Shown here in pieces: positions 9,473 through 18,429 of a DNA stretch of 64,000 bases (positions are counted from its first letter, which is position 1; each line of letters starts with the position of its first letter). This stretch comes from Balneola sp. Lineage in GTDB: Bacteria; Bacteroidota; Rhodothermia; Balneolales; Balneolaceae. The notes under the pieces were generated by a model, which did not search any database, was not told where the DNA came from, and saw only the letters and a program-made list of their open reading frames with translations. Position numbers and translations under genes: made by a program. Where the stretch lies: assembly GCA_017643645.1 (NCBI GenBank), contig JAEPNB010000001.1:186001-250000 (forward strand). Direction: 5' to 3'.

Positions 9473-10774
9473 TTATTGAAGCTTCAACTCGTCCTTTAAG
9501 TTCAGGTCAAATCGAAAGTGTTCTGAACCTCGTTTGATAAAAATTGATATTTCTTCGTCCGTAGAATGAAGCAAGTTTAAAACTTCATTCAGCGTGTATT
9601 TGAATGCACGGTTTGATTGAATCTCTAAAATCACATCGTCTTTTTTTATTCCTGTCAGGTCTGCAGGAGAACCAGATCTTACTTCAGAAACAACATAATA
9701 AGGTAAATCAAGAATTGGGGTAATAACATCTATACCGCTGGTATTGTATCTAAATTCATCATCAAAATTTCTATTCGGCCGAACTAAAATCCCGTTATCC
9801 CCATAGTTATAGATTATATCGAAACGTTTTAGTAGATCTGCACCAATACTTCCGTTTCTGGAATCCCTCTCGATAGCCTGTTCCACCGCTTCCAAATCAG
9901 GGTACGACAATACAGGATCGTTCAAAACTAATCCCTGAAGCTCTATAGAATGGGCTTTACCTATTTTTCCATATATCTCTCCACTTAAGCCACTTCCTAA
10001 ATAAGCATCAATAGTTTTTTCCGGTATCACGATATCAGCTGAAGTATTGGGATATAAAAAAGCTGTATGGCTTGCTCCGGAATCTACTAATAACTTTACC
10101 TCAATTTCGGAAAAGTCACTTTGAATAATTTTCAGATTCATATAAAGCTTATTATCCTTCGTAAACACCGGAATATAGGTCCACTTGGCTTCTTTTTTCC
10201 TTTTCAGATATTCTTCTTTATAGGCATCCGGGTCGTGCAAGTATAACTTTCTCCTTTCATAATCCACTTCCACAATAAAGTTTTCGAAAATATCATAACC
10301 CAATAATCCATTTACTTGTGTACCCATAAAATTTGACAAGTTGAATCTTCCTTCAAGTATAAATACAACTGTATGGTTCTCACCTTTTATCCCCTTAAGA
10401 TAAATCCGGTTTCCTCTGGAAATCAACGCCGGCAAAGGACCGGAATTTCCCAACCCGTTTAAGCTTACATCTCCCTGATATTCAATCTCAAAACTTTGAT
10501 AAGGCCCCAATTCTGTAATTACAGTTCTTCCTGCTCCTGTATCTAAGATAAACTTTAATGTATCCGAATTATTGATTCTCATCGGGATTACAATCAAATT
10601 ATTTATCATTTCAAATGGAATAGTAACCGTTCCTCTGTAAGGATTTCTTATTCGGATATCACGGTTTTTTCTATCCCCTTCTAAAATAAATCTGGAGCAG
10701 CCTGATAAACATGCCACTAACAATATGCCTCCGAGAAGTGCTTTTAAACTGTTTTTTTTAGAGACTTCGTTCAT
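9473..10774 (-). CDS. Lipoprotein with two retropepsin-like aspartyl protease domains and a PDZ domain
   Basis: A 433-residue predicted lipoprotein: signal sequence with lipobox LSGC (Cys about 26). Two aspartyl-protease-like repeats follow, each with its own catalytic motif: FILDTGAGRTVI (D about residue 79) and LLVDSGASHTAFL (D about 230). The C-terminal 90 residues form a PDZ domain (DLTGIKKDDVILEIQSN). This is the periplasmic retropepsin/PDZ layout common in Bacteroidota; both halves carry the D-T/S-G triad and may form an active pair. The substrate is unknown. It is convergent with the UPF0173 gene and follows the TPR gene at 10926 on the same strand after 151 bases. Confidence 0.82.
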   Translation of the reverse strand: MNEVSKKNSLKALLGGILLVACLSGCSRFILEGDRKNRDIRIRNPYRGTVTIPFEMINNLIVIPMRINNSDTLKFILDTGAGRTVITELGPYQSFEIEYQGDVSLNGLGNSGPLPALISRGNRIYLKGIKGENHTVVFILEGRFNLSNFMGTQVNGLLGYDIFENFIVEVDYERRKLYLHDPDAYKEEYLKRKKEAKWTYIPVFTKDNKLYMNLKIIQSDFSEIEVKLLVDSGASHTAFLYPNTSADIVIPEKTIDAYLGSGLSGEIYGKIGKAHSIELQGLVLNDPVLSYPDLEAVEQAIERDSRNGSIGADLLKRFDIIYNYGDNGILVRPNRNFDDEFRYNTSGIDVITPILDLPYYVVSEVRSGSPADLTGIKKDDVILEIQSNRAFKYTLNEVLNLLHSTDEEISIFIKRGSEHFRFDLNLKDELKLQ

Positions 10775-10925
10775 TGTTTTAGCCGTGTATACCGATTTTT
10801 AACCTGAACTATTTTACTTCAAATATTATAGTTTACATAATTGAAAGGGGATAATCCTATCGGTTTTTATTCTATTATTGCACTTTTAACCTAATTCGAA
10901 ATGAAACTTAATAAGTTTCGGATGA

Positions 10926-12503
10926 TCAAAATCTGGATCCTCTAATCCAGGTGTCTGACCTTTTCCAGCTGGTCCGGAATTTCAAGTCTAATTCTGAATT
11001 ATTTTTACCCTGAGCTTTTAAAGCTTGTTGTATTCCAAATAAAGACCAGCCATTATTCGGATGATTTTCTAACTCTTTTTCATATACTTCTATTGCCCTC
11101 TCATATTCTTCTGTCTCCAGCAAAAGAGCTCCGTACCAGTGTCTTGGAGAAAACGGTATCGGTTCGGGTTCATCATACGCTAAAGAATCGTAGTATTTGA
11201 TTGCTTGTTTAAATGACTCTTCAGCTTTTTCAAGCTCTCCTTTTGACCATAAAATTTCTCCTTCTAATATATATCCGACTGTGCTCAAAAGATTTTCAGC
11301 GGAATGAAACCTGAATCTTGCGGAAGAAGATGAAGCTTCTTCTAAAATTTTTTCCTTTATCTCTGTTGCATTCTCTTCATCACCACTTTTTAAAGAAGCA
11401 TAGCCCTGAGCGAAATCCCACATTCCACCATGTATAGAATGCGAGGGTCTGTTTTCAATAGCGGATACTTCATCAAATCTTCCAAACCGGATCAGTGTGA
11501 GTACGTGATACATGTTATTTCCGGTAAGTTTGGCGTAATCCTTTCCGGCTTGTATTGCTACTGCTCCTTGTCCGTCCATACTGGCTGCAAAAGCCAACAT
11601 ATGCAGATTATGAGACGGATAGATTGCAAATCCTTCTCCAACAGATGCTTTCATATCAGAATGCCACGCCATAATATTTGCTGTCACGGCATCACCCCAG
11701 CGCCCGATTTCATTCCAAGTATGCGAAGGCATATGATTGATATGACTGGCTCCAGGAATTGAAGTTCCAATATATTCTGCACATGGTTCAGCCCATTCCG
11801 GATTTTGAGTTGATTCTGTTGCGTGGATATATAAATGACACGCTCCAGGATGTTTGATATCTGTTTCTAAAATTCCTTCCAGCACAGAGTGTAGTTTTTC
11901 TACATCAGGATCGTTCACATCTCTGGTTCCTCTTCTTGGCTCTAATAAAAACAAAGATTCTGCATATAGGGTAGCTATATCCAGATCATTCGGATATTTG
12001 CGTGACAATTTCTCCATTTCTTTTGAGTAAAGAGTATCCTGAACTGCTCTTGTTCCCCTGTCATAATCTTTGATATATCTAACTGAAAAAGCTTTTATAA
12101 GGTCTTTTTCTTTTTCATTCCCATTATTCTGAGAAACTTCAATCGCTTCCTGAATTTTCTCATAAGCTCTGGGAGCCTCAGTATCGGTCATTGCACCGTT
12201 CAGATATGATCCCCAAGCCCATGCTTCTCCCCAATAACAAACTGCGCAATCAGGATCCGCTTTTTGAGCTTCCCTAAAAGAACGTGCTGCATCTACTTTT
12301 GTGAATGCATACATCATCTGAAAACCCTGATTGAAATAGGCTTGTGCTTTTTCATTATCGGATGATATAGGATATTCAAAATCTCCCAAAGCTACATCAA
12401 AGAGAGGGATCGGTTCATCAAAATCGTTTGGATAATTTACATCCTGAGCCATTACAATAACCGGGAAGAACGGTAACAGCATTAAAAAAATAACTTTTCT
12501 CAT
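10926..12503 (-). CDS. Exported TPR-repeat protein
   Basis: A 525-residue protein with an N-terminal signal peptide (MRKVIFLMLLPFFPVIVMAQ) followed by helical tetratricopeptide-like repeats. Recognisable units are AYFNQGFQMMYAFTKVDAARSFREAQKADPDC (about 55-86, broken here by function only) and EEYERAIEVYEKELENHPNNGWSLFGIQQALKAQ near the C-terminus. The conserved pieces CAVCYWGEAWAWGSY and HMPSHTWNEIGRW are shared with a group of secreted TPR proteins of unknown role. No catalytic domain is visible. It is the upstream gene of the protease-like lipoprotein. A partner-binding or scaffold role is inferred from the repeats alone. Confidence 0.7.
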   Translation of the reverse strand: MRKVIFLMLLPFFPVIVMAQDVNYPNDFDEPIPLFDVALGDFEYPISSDNEKAQAYFNQGFQMMYAFTKVDAARSFREAQKADPDCAVCYWGEAWAWGSYLNGAMTDTEAPRAYEKIQEAIEVSQNNGNEKEKDLIKAFSVRYIKDYDRGTRAVQDTLYSKEMEKLSRKYPNDLDIATLYAESLFLLEPRRGTRDVNDPDVEKLHSVLEGILETDIKHPGACHLYIHATESTQNPEWAEPCAEYIGTSIPGASHINHMPSHTWNEIGRWGDAVTANIMAWHSDMKASVGEGFAIYPSHNLHMLAFAASMDGQGAVAIQAGKDYAKLTGNNMYHVLTLIRFGRFDEVSAIENRPSHSIHGGMWDFAQGYASLKSGDEENATEIKEKILEEASSSSARFRFHSAENLLSTVGYILEGEILWSKGELEKAEESFKQAIKYYDSLAYDEPEPIPFSPRHWYGALLLETEEYERAIEVYEKELENHPNNGWSLFGIQQALKAQGKNNSELDLKFRTSWKRSDTWIRGSRF

Positions 12504-12633
12504 AGTAACAATATTGAAATCGTGTTTTCAGATTATAATAGATAAACACCATCTAAAAAGTAAATCTTTGTACCCTGACATTTGAATTTATGTTGTATAT
12601 CTTGAATCAAAATTAATTTTTAAACAATCTTCT

Positions 12634-13353
12634 ATGGCTGACTTGATCGGTGTTTTCGCTTTAATTGTAGGACTTGAGCTCGTTCTCGGTGTTGATAATA
12701 TTCTTGTTATTACTATTCTTGTAAGTCGGCTTGAGGAAAAATACCAACAACGCGCAAGAGTAATTGGGCTGGTTCTTGCCATGGTAGCACGAATTGTTTT
12801 GCTTTTTTTACTACTCCAGCTAACCGAATTGACGAATCCGATCGTAATGGGTTTATCTGTCAGAGATCTGATATTAATTATTGGGGGGTTATTTCTTCTC
12901 TATAAAGCCGTTAAGGAAATTCATAATACCATTGAACTAAAAGATGAACACGATGCAGCGAAGAACGTAAAAGACTCATTCAGCTCAGTAATTACACAAA
13001 TAGTACTTCTGGATATGGTTTTCTCGGTTGATTCTGTAATAACGGCGATCGGTTTAACAGATATAGTCTGGGTTATTGTAACAGCGGTAATATTAGCATT
13101 TGTTGTGATCTTAATTTTTGTGAAACCAATTGGCGAGTTCATCCTCGAAAACCCGGCGTTAAAAATCCTTGCTCTGTCATTTTTGATCACCATTGGAATA
13201 ACCATTTTTATGGAAGGCTTACATAAAGAAGTTCCTAAAGCTTACATTTACCTGCCCATGGGCTTTGCTCTGTTTGTGGAACTGCTTCAAATGCGGTATT
13301 CAAAAAATAAACAAGATTATAATCAGGAACTCAAAGACAAACTTCCGGATTAA
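12634..13353 (+). CDS. TerC-family integral membrane protein
   Basis: A 239-residue inner-membrane protein with about seven hydrophobic segments. It contains the two acidic TerC signatures: LELVLGVDNILVITIL (residues about 14-29) and DMVFSVDSVITAIGLTD (about 127-143), in which the Asp and Asn/Ser residues lie inside the membrane. Members studied in Bacillus (MeeF/MeeY) export manganese to load secreted enzymes; others are named after tellurium resistance. Manganese export is the more likely job but is not shown by the sequence. The gene stands alone, divergent from the TPR gene. Confidence 0.85.
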   Translation: MADLIGVFALIVGLELVLGVDNILVITILVSRLEEKYQQRARVIGLVLAMVARIVLLFLLLQLTELTNPIVMGLSVRDLILIIGGLFLLYKAVKEIHNTIELKDEHDAAKNVKDSFSSVITQIVLLDMVFSVDSVITAIGLTDIVWVIVTAVILAFVVILIFVKPIGEFILENPALKILALSFLITIGITIFMEGLHKEVPKAYIYLPMGFALFVELLQMRYSKNKQDYNQELKDKLPD

Positions 13354-13466
13354 GTATTATTGATCAAAAATTGTCCGGCTTGGATTTCATCCATTGAGCA
13401 AACTTTTACTTTTTTAAAGAACGTACATCAGTATAATTGTTCAAATACAAACCATTACATTTATCC

Positions 13467-14759
13467 ATGAGATTCTTTCTAATTCCACTTGTCCTTATTC
13501 TAATTCAATGTCAGTCCCAACCCTACGAATTCAGCGAAGATAATTCTTCAGAAATTCTCAAAACCTTAAGCTCTGATGACATGAGGGGACGACAGGCATT
13601 TACTCCTGATATCGACAAAGCAGCTGATTACATCAGTGACAAGTTCGGTCAAATGGATTTGGATAAACTTGATAGCGAATCTGATTATTTACAAAAATTT
13701 GAAGTACTGTCTATAAAAGTCAAAAATGCTGATATAGAAGTTGGAGGCACTGAAGTAAGCCCCGATGACTTTTTTGTACTTGGTGATACTGCAAACATAG
13801 AATGGGCTGAAACTAATGAAATTGAAGCTGTTCAGATTGCAGAAGGCGAGAATTTTCAGCAAAGATTTAACGAGATCCGTGAGAGTACTGCTGAAGCTTT
13901 TGTTTATGTAGACAAAAGTCATGAAGCAATATTCAGACGATACCAACCTTTCTTTTCAAGAGCCTCAAGAACATTTCCAAAAGAGCAATCTTCAAATAAG
14001 ATTTTTGTTCTTTCTTCCAAATCTTCAGAAACCTCTTTTAACGCATACGTAACTAAAGAAACGGATCGCCTGGAACTCGCCAATGTAGTTGGTAAAATTG
14101 AAGGAAATCGCAAAGATGAATATGTTGTTTTCTCAGCTCATTATGATCATATCGGAATAAGACAACCAAATGCAGCAGGTGCTGATTCTATTGCTAACGG
14201 AGCAAACGATAACGCTTCTGGAACAACAGCTGTGATAGAACTGGCCAAGTATTTTAAGAGTAAAGGTACCCCTGAAAGAACTTTATTATTTGTTGCTTTC
14301 ACGGCAGAAGAATCAGGTGGGTATGGTTCTCAATATTTTTCCAAACAACTTGAACCTGATCAGATAATGGCTATGTTCAATATCGAAATGATCGGAAAAC
14401 CCGCAGTTGAAGGACCAAACACTGCCTGGATAACGGGTTTCGAAAAATCCAGTTTCGGTGAATTGTTGCAGAAAAGTGCAGAAGGAACAATTTATGAATT
14501 TTATCCGGACCCTTACCCGAATCAAAACCTGTTTTACCGTTCTGATAATGCCACTTTAGCCAGATTAGGAGTTCCTGCTCACACTATAAGTACAACTCCA
14601 ATTGATGTTGATCCTGACTATCATCAGGTTTCAGATGAATTCGAAACGATTGATGTTGCTCATTTAACAAACACGATCCGTGCTATTTCACAGGCTGCTG
14701 TTGGTATAGTATCCGGACAGGATACCCCAACCAGAGTAGATGCTTCTCAATTAAACTAG
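13467..14759 (+). CDS. M28-family zinc aminopeptidase-like lipoprotein
   Basis: A 430-residue secreted lipoprotein: lipobox LIQC at about Cys15 after a short hydrophobic leader, so the ATG at 13467 is chosen over a TTG ten codons earlier. The C-terminal half carries the M28 zinc-site motifs: SAHYDHIG, GANDNASGTTAVIELA, FTAEESGGYGSQYF, then NIEMIG (Glu in the slot where many homologs have Asp) and PDYHQVSDE. An N-terminal protease-associated-like insert precedes them. It probably releases N-terminal amino acids from peptides in the periplasm. A hairpin just after its stop overlaps the next gene's start. Confidence 0.85.
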   Translation: MRFFLIPLVLILIQCQSQPYEFSEDNSSEILKTLSSDDMRGRQAFTPDIDKAADYISDKFGQMDLDKLDSESDYLQKFEVLSIKVKNADIEVGGTEVSPDDFFVLGDTANIEWAETNEIEAVQIAEGENFQQRFNEIRESTAEAFVYVDKSHEAIFRRYQPFFSRASRTFPKEQSSNKIFVLSSKSSETSFNAYVTKETDRLELANVVGKIEGNRKDEYVVFSAHYDHIGIRQPNAAGADSIANGANDNASGTTAVIELAKYFKSKGTPERTLLFVAFTAEESGGYGSQYFSKQLEPDQIMAMFNIEMIGKPAVEGPNTAWITGFEKSSFGELLQKSAEGTIYEFYPDPYPNQNLFYRSDNATLARLGVPAHTISTTPIDVDPDYHQVSDEFETIDVAHLTNTIRAISQAAVGIVSGQDTPTRVDASQLN

Positions 14760-14780
14760 ACTTTATCGTTTCAAAAAAGT

Positions 14781-14829
14781 AAAATGAAGCTTTCGTAACT
14801 CAATAAGACTATTATGAAAGCTTCATTTT
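14781..14829 (+). repeat. 14-bp inverted repeat straddling the start codon of the next gene
   Basis: AAAATGAAGCTTTC at 14781-14794 is matched by its exact reverse complement at 14816-14829, with 21 bases between. The right arm is codons 1-6 of the dienelactone hydrolase gene, and the ATG at 14814 lies at its edge. The transcript could fold to hide the start codon, or the hairpin plus T-rich tail could end the upstream peptidase transcript. Both uses are inference. Confidence 0.6.
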
Positions 14830-15620
14830 CTTTATTCCTGTTATCCCTTCTCTCAATAAGTCTGTTTGCCCAGGATTATGCAATTCAACAACTGGAAAAT
14901 TCCCCAAGACATCACGAATGGATTGAAATTGAATCAAGTGGCAGGACAATGCACAACTTCGTGGCATTTCCTGAAAGATCCGACAAAGCTCCCGTATTCA
15001 TTGTTATTCATGAAAATCGTGGATTAAATGACTGGGCAAGAAGTTTTACAGATCAATTAGCAGAAAAAGGTTTTATTGCCATTGCCCCGGATCTTATATC
15101 AAATACTGTTGAAGGAGTCGAAAAAACCGGTGATTTTGAAACTTCCGATGCAGCTCGTTCTGCAATTTATGCTTTGGATGCTGATAATGTGACGCAAGAT
15201 TTAAAATCCGTTTTAAAATACGCCAAATCCATAGAAGCAGGGAATGGAGAGGTTTATGTGGTAGGATTCTGTTGGGGTGGCTCACAATCATTCCGTTTTG
15301 CAACTAATGCCGGCGATCAGATCAAAGCTGCTATGGTTTTTTATGGCACAGGACCTCAAGAAGCTGAAGTTTACTCAACTATTGAAGTACCGGTTTTTGG
15401 TTTTTATGGAGGAGCCGACAACAGAGTTAATGCTACTATAGAAGGATCCGAAGAAGCTATGAACTCACACGATAAAACATATGATTATGTGATTTACGAG
15501 GGTGCAGGTCATGCATATATGAGACGTGGAGATGATCCGGAAGCATCACAAGACGATCCAAATGTTAAAGCCAGAAATGCTTCCTGGGAAAGGTTATTGA
15601 ACATTGTAAAGGACAATTGA
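14814..15620 (+). CDS. Dienelactone hydrolase family protein, exported
   Basis: Alpha/beta hydrolase of 268 residues with a signal peptide (MKASFSLFLLSLLSISLFAQ). The triad of the dienelactone hydrolase family is visible: nucleophile Cys in VGFCWGGSQSF (about residue 155), acid in YGGADNRVN (about 202) and His in YEGAGHAYMRRGD (about 235). The early HENRGLNDW segment is the oxyanion-side motif. Members hydrolyse esters and lactones; the physiological substrate is not known here. The DinB-like gene begins two bases after its stop with a ribosome-binding site inside its last codons, so the two are probably co-transcribed. Confidence 0.85.
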   Translation: MKASFSLFLLSLLSISLFAQDYAIQQLENSPRHHEWIEIESSGRTMHNFVAFPERSDKAPVFIVIHENRGLNDWARSFTDQLAEKGFIAIAPDLISNTVEGVEKTGDFETSDAARSAIYALDADNVTQDLKSVLKYAKSIEAGNGEVYVVGFCWGGSQSFRFATNAGDQIKAAMVFYGTGPQEAEVYSTIEVPVFGFYGGADNRVNATIEGSEEAMNSHDKTYDYVIYEGAGHAYMRRGDDPEASQDDPNVKARNASWERLLNIVKDN

Positions 15621-15621
15621 A

Positions 15622-16146
15622 TTGAAATCCCGAGATCAAATAGAGTTGGAAATTCATCAGGCCTTCGATGAAGTGATCAACTTTATTCGTCAACAGGATG
15701 ATTCACTATTTGATCGCCCAAAAGCTGAAGGAAAGTGGAGTACCGGTCAACAGTTAGATCATTTAATCAAAAGTGTAAAACCTCTGAGTACAGGTATGGG
15801 GTTACCAAAGTTCTTACTTAAAATCCGGTTCGGGGTCAGGAACAGAACTGAAAGAACATATGATGAATTGGTTAGCAAATACCAACAAAAACTGAAAGAA
15901 GGCGGACAAGCAAGCGCAGCTTTCATTCCACCTGAAATTTCTATTGAGCAAAAAGATCAGCTTTTATCAACCTACGAAAAAGAGAAAATAAAGCTTGTTA
16001 AGGTGCTCCAGAAATGGTCTGAAAGTCAACTAAGTACAAATGTTGCTCCACACCCATTATTGGGAAAATGCACCGTTCGTGAGTTATTGTATTTTACTAT
16101 TCATCATAACTATCATCACCTGGAAAGCATTAAAGATATTCCGTGA
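15622..16146 (+). CDS. DinB/YfiT-fold metal-binding protein (DinB_2 type)
   Basis: A 174-residue four-helix-bundle protein. WSTGQQLDHLIKS (about 40-52) supplies the first histidine and FTIHHNYHHLESI (about 158-170) the H-x3-H pair that usually binds a divalent metal. Family members include thiol-dependent transferases, such as bacillithiol S-transferase, and would suit a bacillithiol-using cell (see YtxJ), but this is inference. There is no early ATG; a TTG at 15622 is preceded at good spacing by AAAGG within the upstream gene, so TTG is taken as the start. The last 17 bases overlap the convergent pxpC gene. Confidence 0.7.
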   Translation: MKSRDQIELEIHQAFDEVINFIRQQDDSLFDRPKAEGKWSTGQQLDHLIKSVKPLSTGMGLPKFLLKIRFGVRNRTERTYDELVSKYQQKLKEGGQASAAFIPPEISIEQKDQLLSTYEKEKIKLVKVLQKWSESQLSTNVAPHPLLGKCTVRELLYFTIHHNYHHLESIKDIP

Positions 16147-17011
16147 TCTTTTTAAACCTCAACACACCATTTAATGGAAGTTGGGCTAATCTATCCATGT
16201 GGTTGTCTAAAACTTTTCCAATTCTTGGATAACCACCCACCGTTTGTCCGTCTTTCATCAGAATAATGGGTAAGCCATTTGGTGGCAACTGAATAATTCC
16301 GGGAATAACTCCTGAAGATCTCATATCTCTTTTTTCAATTCCAATTTTTGAATTTGATTCCAACCGAATTCCCATCCTGTTACTTTTCGAGCTTATTATA
16401 AATTCAGTATTCAATAATTTTTTCTGTGCTTCTTTTGATAGCCAGCTCCACTCCGGACCGGGCACAAAATCCACGGTTAGTTTTGTGCTATAATATGGAA
16501 CTCTATCAATCGGAACCTCAAAGAGCTTAAAATCAGAGCTTGAATCATGCCAACTTATCTGATCACCCTTTTGTAAACTTCTGCCATTTATTCCGCCAAA
16601 TTTACCACCTGAATAAGTGGAATAACTACCCATTACTTCTTTGATCTGCCATTTCCCACGAATAGCTAAATAACAGCGACTACCCTTTTGAGCATACCCA
16701 AATTCTAGAACATCACCTGCTTTAACTTTTATACCGGAATTCAGAGGTGCATTTTCTTGATTAACAGTAAGACTCATCTGAGCCCCGGTAACAGCAACTA
16801 CTGAATCTGTCTCAAACCTATACTTACCTCCTTTCAAAGTCATTTCAAGAACCGGAGCCCTTTTAGGATTTCCTACCAACTCATTAGCAAGTTCAAAGGA
16901 AGAATGATCCATTACTCCGGAAACAGGAACACCGTATTTTCTGAATCCAAACCTTCCTGAATCCTGTACAGTTGTAAATAACCCTCCGTCTATTACAACT
17001 AGCTTACCCAT
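16130..17011 (-). CDS. pxpC: 5-oxoprolinase subunit PxpC (KipA-like, biotin-carboxyltransferase fold)
   Basis: One of three subunits that open 5-oxoproline (pyroglutamate) to glutamate at the cost of ATP. The 293-residue length and the signatures IDGGLFTTVQDSGRFGFRKYGVPVSG (opening, about residues 6-31 described by position), PVLEMTLKGG and SNRMGIRLES are typical of KipA/PxpC. It is the last gene of the transporter-pxpABC operon and overlaps pxpB by 8 bases, indicating translational coupling. Its 3' end overlaps the convergent DinB-like gene by 17 bases, so there is no room for an intergenic terminator. Confidence 0.93.
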   Translation of the reverse strand: MGKLVVIDGGLFTTVQDSGRFGFRKYGVPVSGVMDHSSFELANELVGNPKRAPVLEMTLKGGKYRFETDSVVAVTGAQMSLTVNQENAPLNSGIKVKAGDVLEFGYAQKGSRCYLAIRGKWQIKEVMGSYSTYSGGKFGGINGRSLQKGDQISWHDSSSDFKLFEVPIDRVPYYSTKLTVDFVPGPEWSWLSKEAQKKLLNTEFIISSKSNRMGIRLESNSKIGIEKRDMRSSGVIPGIIQLPPNGLPIILMKDGQTVGGYPRIGKVLDNHMDRLAQLPLNGVLRFKKITEYL

Positions 17012-17696
17012 TCTTCGCTACCATTTTATCAAACTCTTCTTTTGATATTGGGTTGAATCTGATCTTATCTCCAGCCTTTAGCTTAGTTGGAGGCTTCTTC
17101 TCTACATCAAAAAAAGAATCTGCCGTTCTGCCAATTATTTGCCATCCGCCCGGACTTTCAAGTGAATAAATTCCTGTTTGATTTCCTCCAATTCCCACAG
17201 ATCCTGAAGGTATTTTTATTCGCGGATTTTCTTTTCTTGAAACAGCAATACGATCATCCAGCCCTTCCAGAAATATAAACCCGGGTAAAAACCCCATCAT
17301 CGCAATTGTGTATTCTATGGAAGAATGTATTAAAATAACCTCTTCTTTTGTAAGTCTGGTATTGATTTCTATTTCTTTCCAATCCAGTCCCAATTCATAA
17401 CAAACGTTTATCTCATGAAATTCGGGTAGTAATTTCGGGGCTGTATTTATTTGGTCAATACCGGAAAGTGTTTTTTTAAGGTCGATATCCGAATCATTGA
17501 AGATGATTGTCAGAGATTCATAGGCTGGTATCACATCTCTTAAATCCTGAATATCTGATTCTTCTAAAAGAAAAGCAGTTTGATGTATAATATCCAACAT
17601 TCCCTTATCTGTATTTGGCTGCAATAGCCAAGTAGTTTCGCCCATCCGGAAAACGGTCCAGGAAATTCCATTAAGTTGCAGTGATCCTGACTCCAT
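17004..17696 (-). CDS. pxpB: 5-oxoprolinase subunit PxpB (KipI-like)
   Basis: Second 5-oxoprolinase subunit, also known from Bacillus as KipI, an inhibitor of the kinase KinA. The 230-residue protein has the hallmark MGFLPGFIFLEGLDDRI (about 139-155), the IPSGSVGIGGNQTGIYS block and the SPGGWQIIGRT motif. It begins inside the last 26 bases of pxpA and ends inside the first 8 bases of pxpC. Because the whole pxpABC set is present, the enzyme role is preferred over the regulatory one. Confidence 0.93.
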   Translation of the reverse strand: MESGSLQLNGISWTVFRMGETTWLLQPNTDKGMLDIIHQTAFLLEESDIQDLRDVIPAYESLTIIFNDSDIDLKKTLSGIDQINTAPKLLPEFHEINVCYELGLDWKEIEINTRLTKEEVILIHSSIEYTIAMMGFLPGFIFLEGLDDRIAVSRKENPRIKIPSGSVGIGGNQTGIYSLESPGGWQIIGRTADSFFDVEKKPPTKLKAGDKIRFNPISKEEFDKMVAKNG

Positions 17697-18429
17697 GATT
17701 CTTTAGAAATTGATGAATATTTCTGGCAAGCTCTTCAGAACCTTTAGTGTCGCTGTGTAAACAAATAGTTTCAGCCTTGATAGGTAATTCTTTACCTGAG
17801 TATGCAATAACTTTTTCTTCGATCACCATTTTAAAAATCTGAGTCAAAACTTCTTCTTTTTTGTGAAGAACGGCTCCTTCTTCACCTCGTGAACGTAATC
17901 TTAAGTCGTCTTCATATGCCCGGTCAGCAAATACCTCTGCACAAAACTTCAGTTCATTCTTAAGAGCTGCTTTTTCGAATTCTGATCCTGATTGTCCATA
18001 AACAACGATATCCAGACTCAATTCTTTGATAGCTTCAGCCACTGTTTCAGCAATGTCTCTGTACGATGAAGCTGCATTATACAAAGCCCCATGAGGCTTA
18101 ATATGATGGAGCTCTACTCCTTCTCTGTCTACAATTTCTTTTAAGCTTAGTATTTGGTCTTTGATGCTGTTCTTAAGACGATCCCGGCTCATTTCGAGCT
18201 GTCGTCGCCCAAATCCAGCCCGGTCCGGATAAGAAGGATGTGCTCCTACCTTCACTTTGTTTTTTTTAGCCAGAATTACTGTCCATCTCATACTGATTTC
18301 ATCACCAATATGCCCGCCGCAAGCAATATTGCACGATGAAATGTAAGGCATAATAGTTTTATCAAGATCAGGACCATCTTCTGATATCCATTCTCCCAGA
18401 TCACAATTTAGATCAATACTTGTTTTCAT
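17671..18429 (-). CDS. pxpA: 5-oxoprolinase subunit PxpA (LamB/YcsF family)
   Basis: LamB/YcsF-family subunit of 252 residues that carries the metal-dependent hydrolase-like fold and works with PxpB/PxpC on 5-oxoproline. Signatures are DLNCDLGEW at residues 6-14, SSCNIACGGHIGD (about 31-43), VGAHPSYPDRAGFGRR (about 60-75), and VELHHIKPHGALYNA. The start codon overlaps the transporter stop by 4 bases and the stop region overlaps pxpB. 5-Oxoproline arises spontaneously from glutamine or from gamma-glutamyl turnover, so this operon recycles it to glutamate. Confidence 0.95.
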   Translation of the reverse strand: MKTSIDLNCDLGEWISEDGPDLDKTIMPYISSCNIACGGHIGDEISMRWTVILAKKNKVKVGAHPSYPDRAGFGRRQLEMSRDRLKNSIKDQILSLKEIVDREGVELHHIKPHGALYNAASSYRDIAETVAEAIKELSLDIVVYGQSGSEFEKAALKNELKFCAEVFADRAYEDDLRLRSRGEEGAVLHKKEEVLTQIFKMVIEEKVIAYSGKELPIKAETICLHSDTKGSEELARNIHQFLKNHGVRITAT

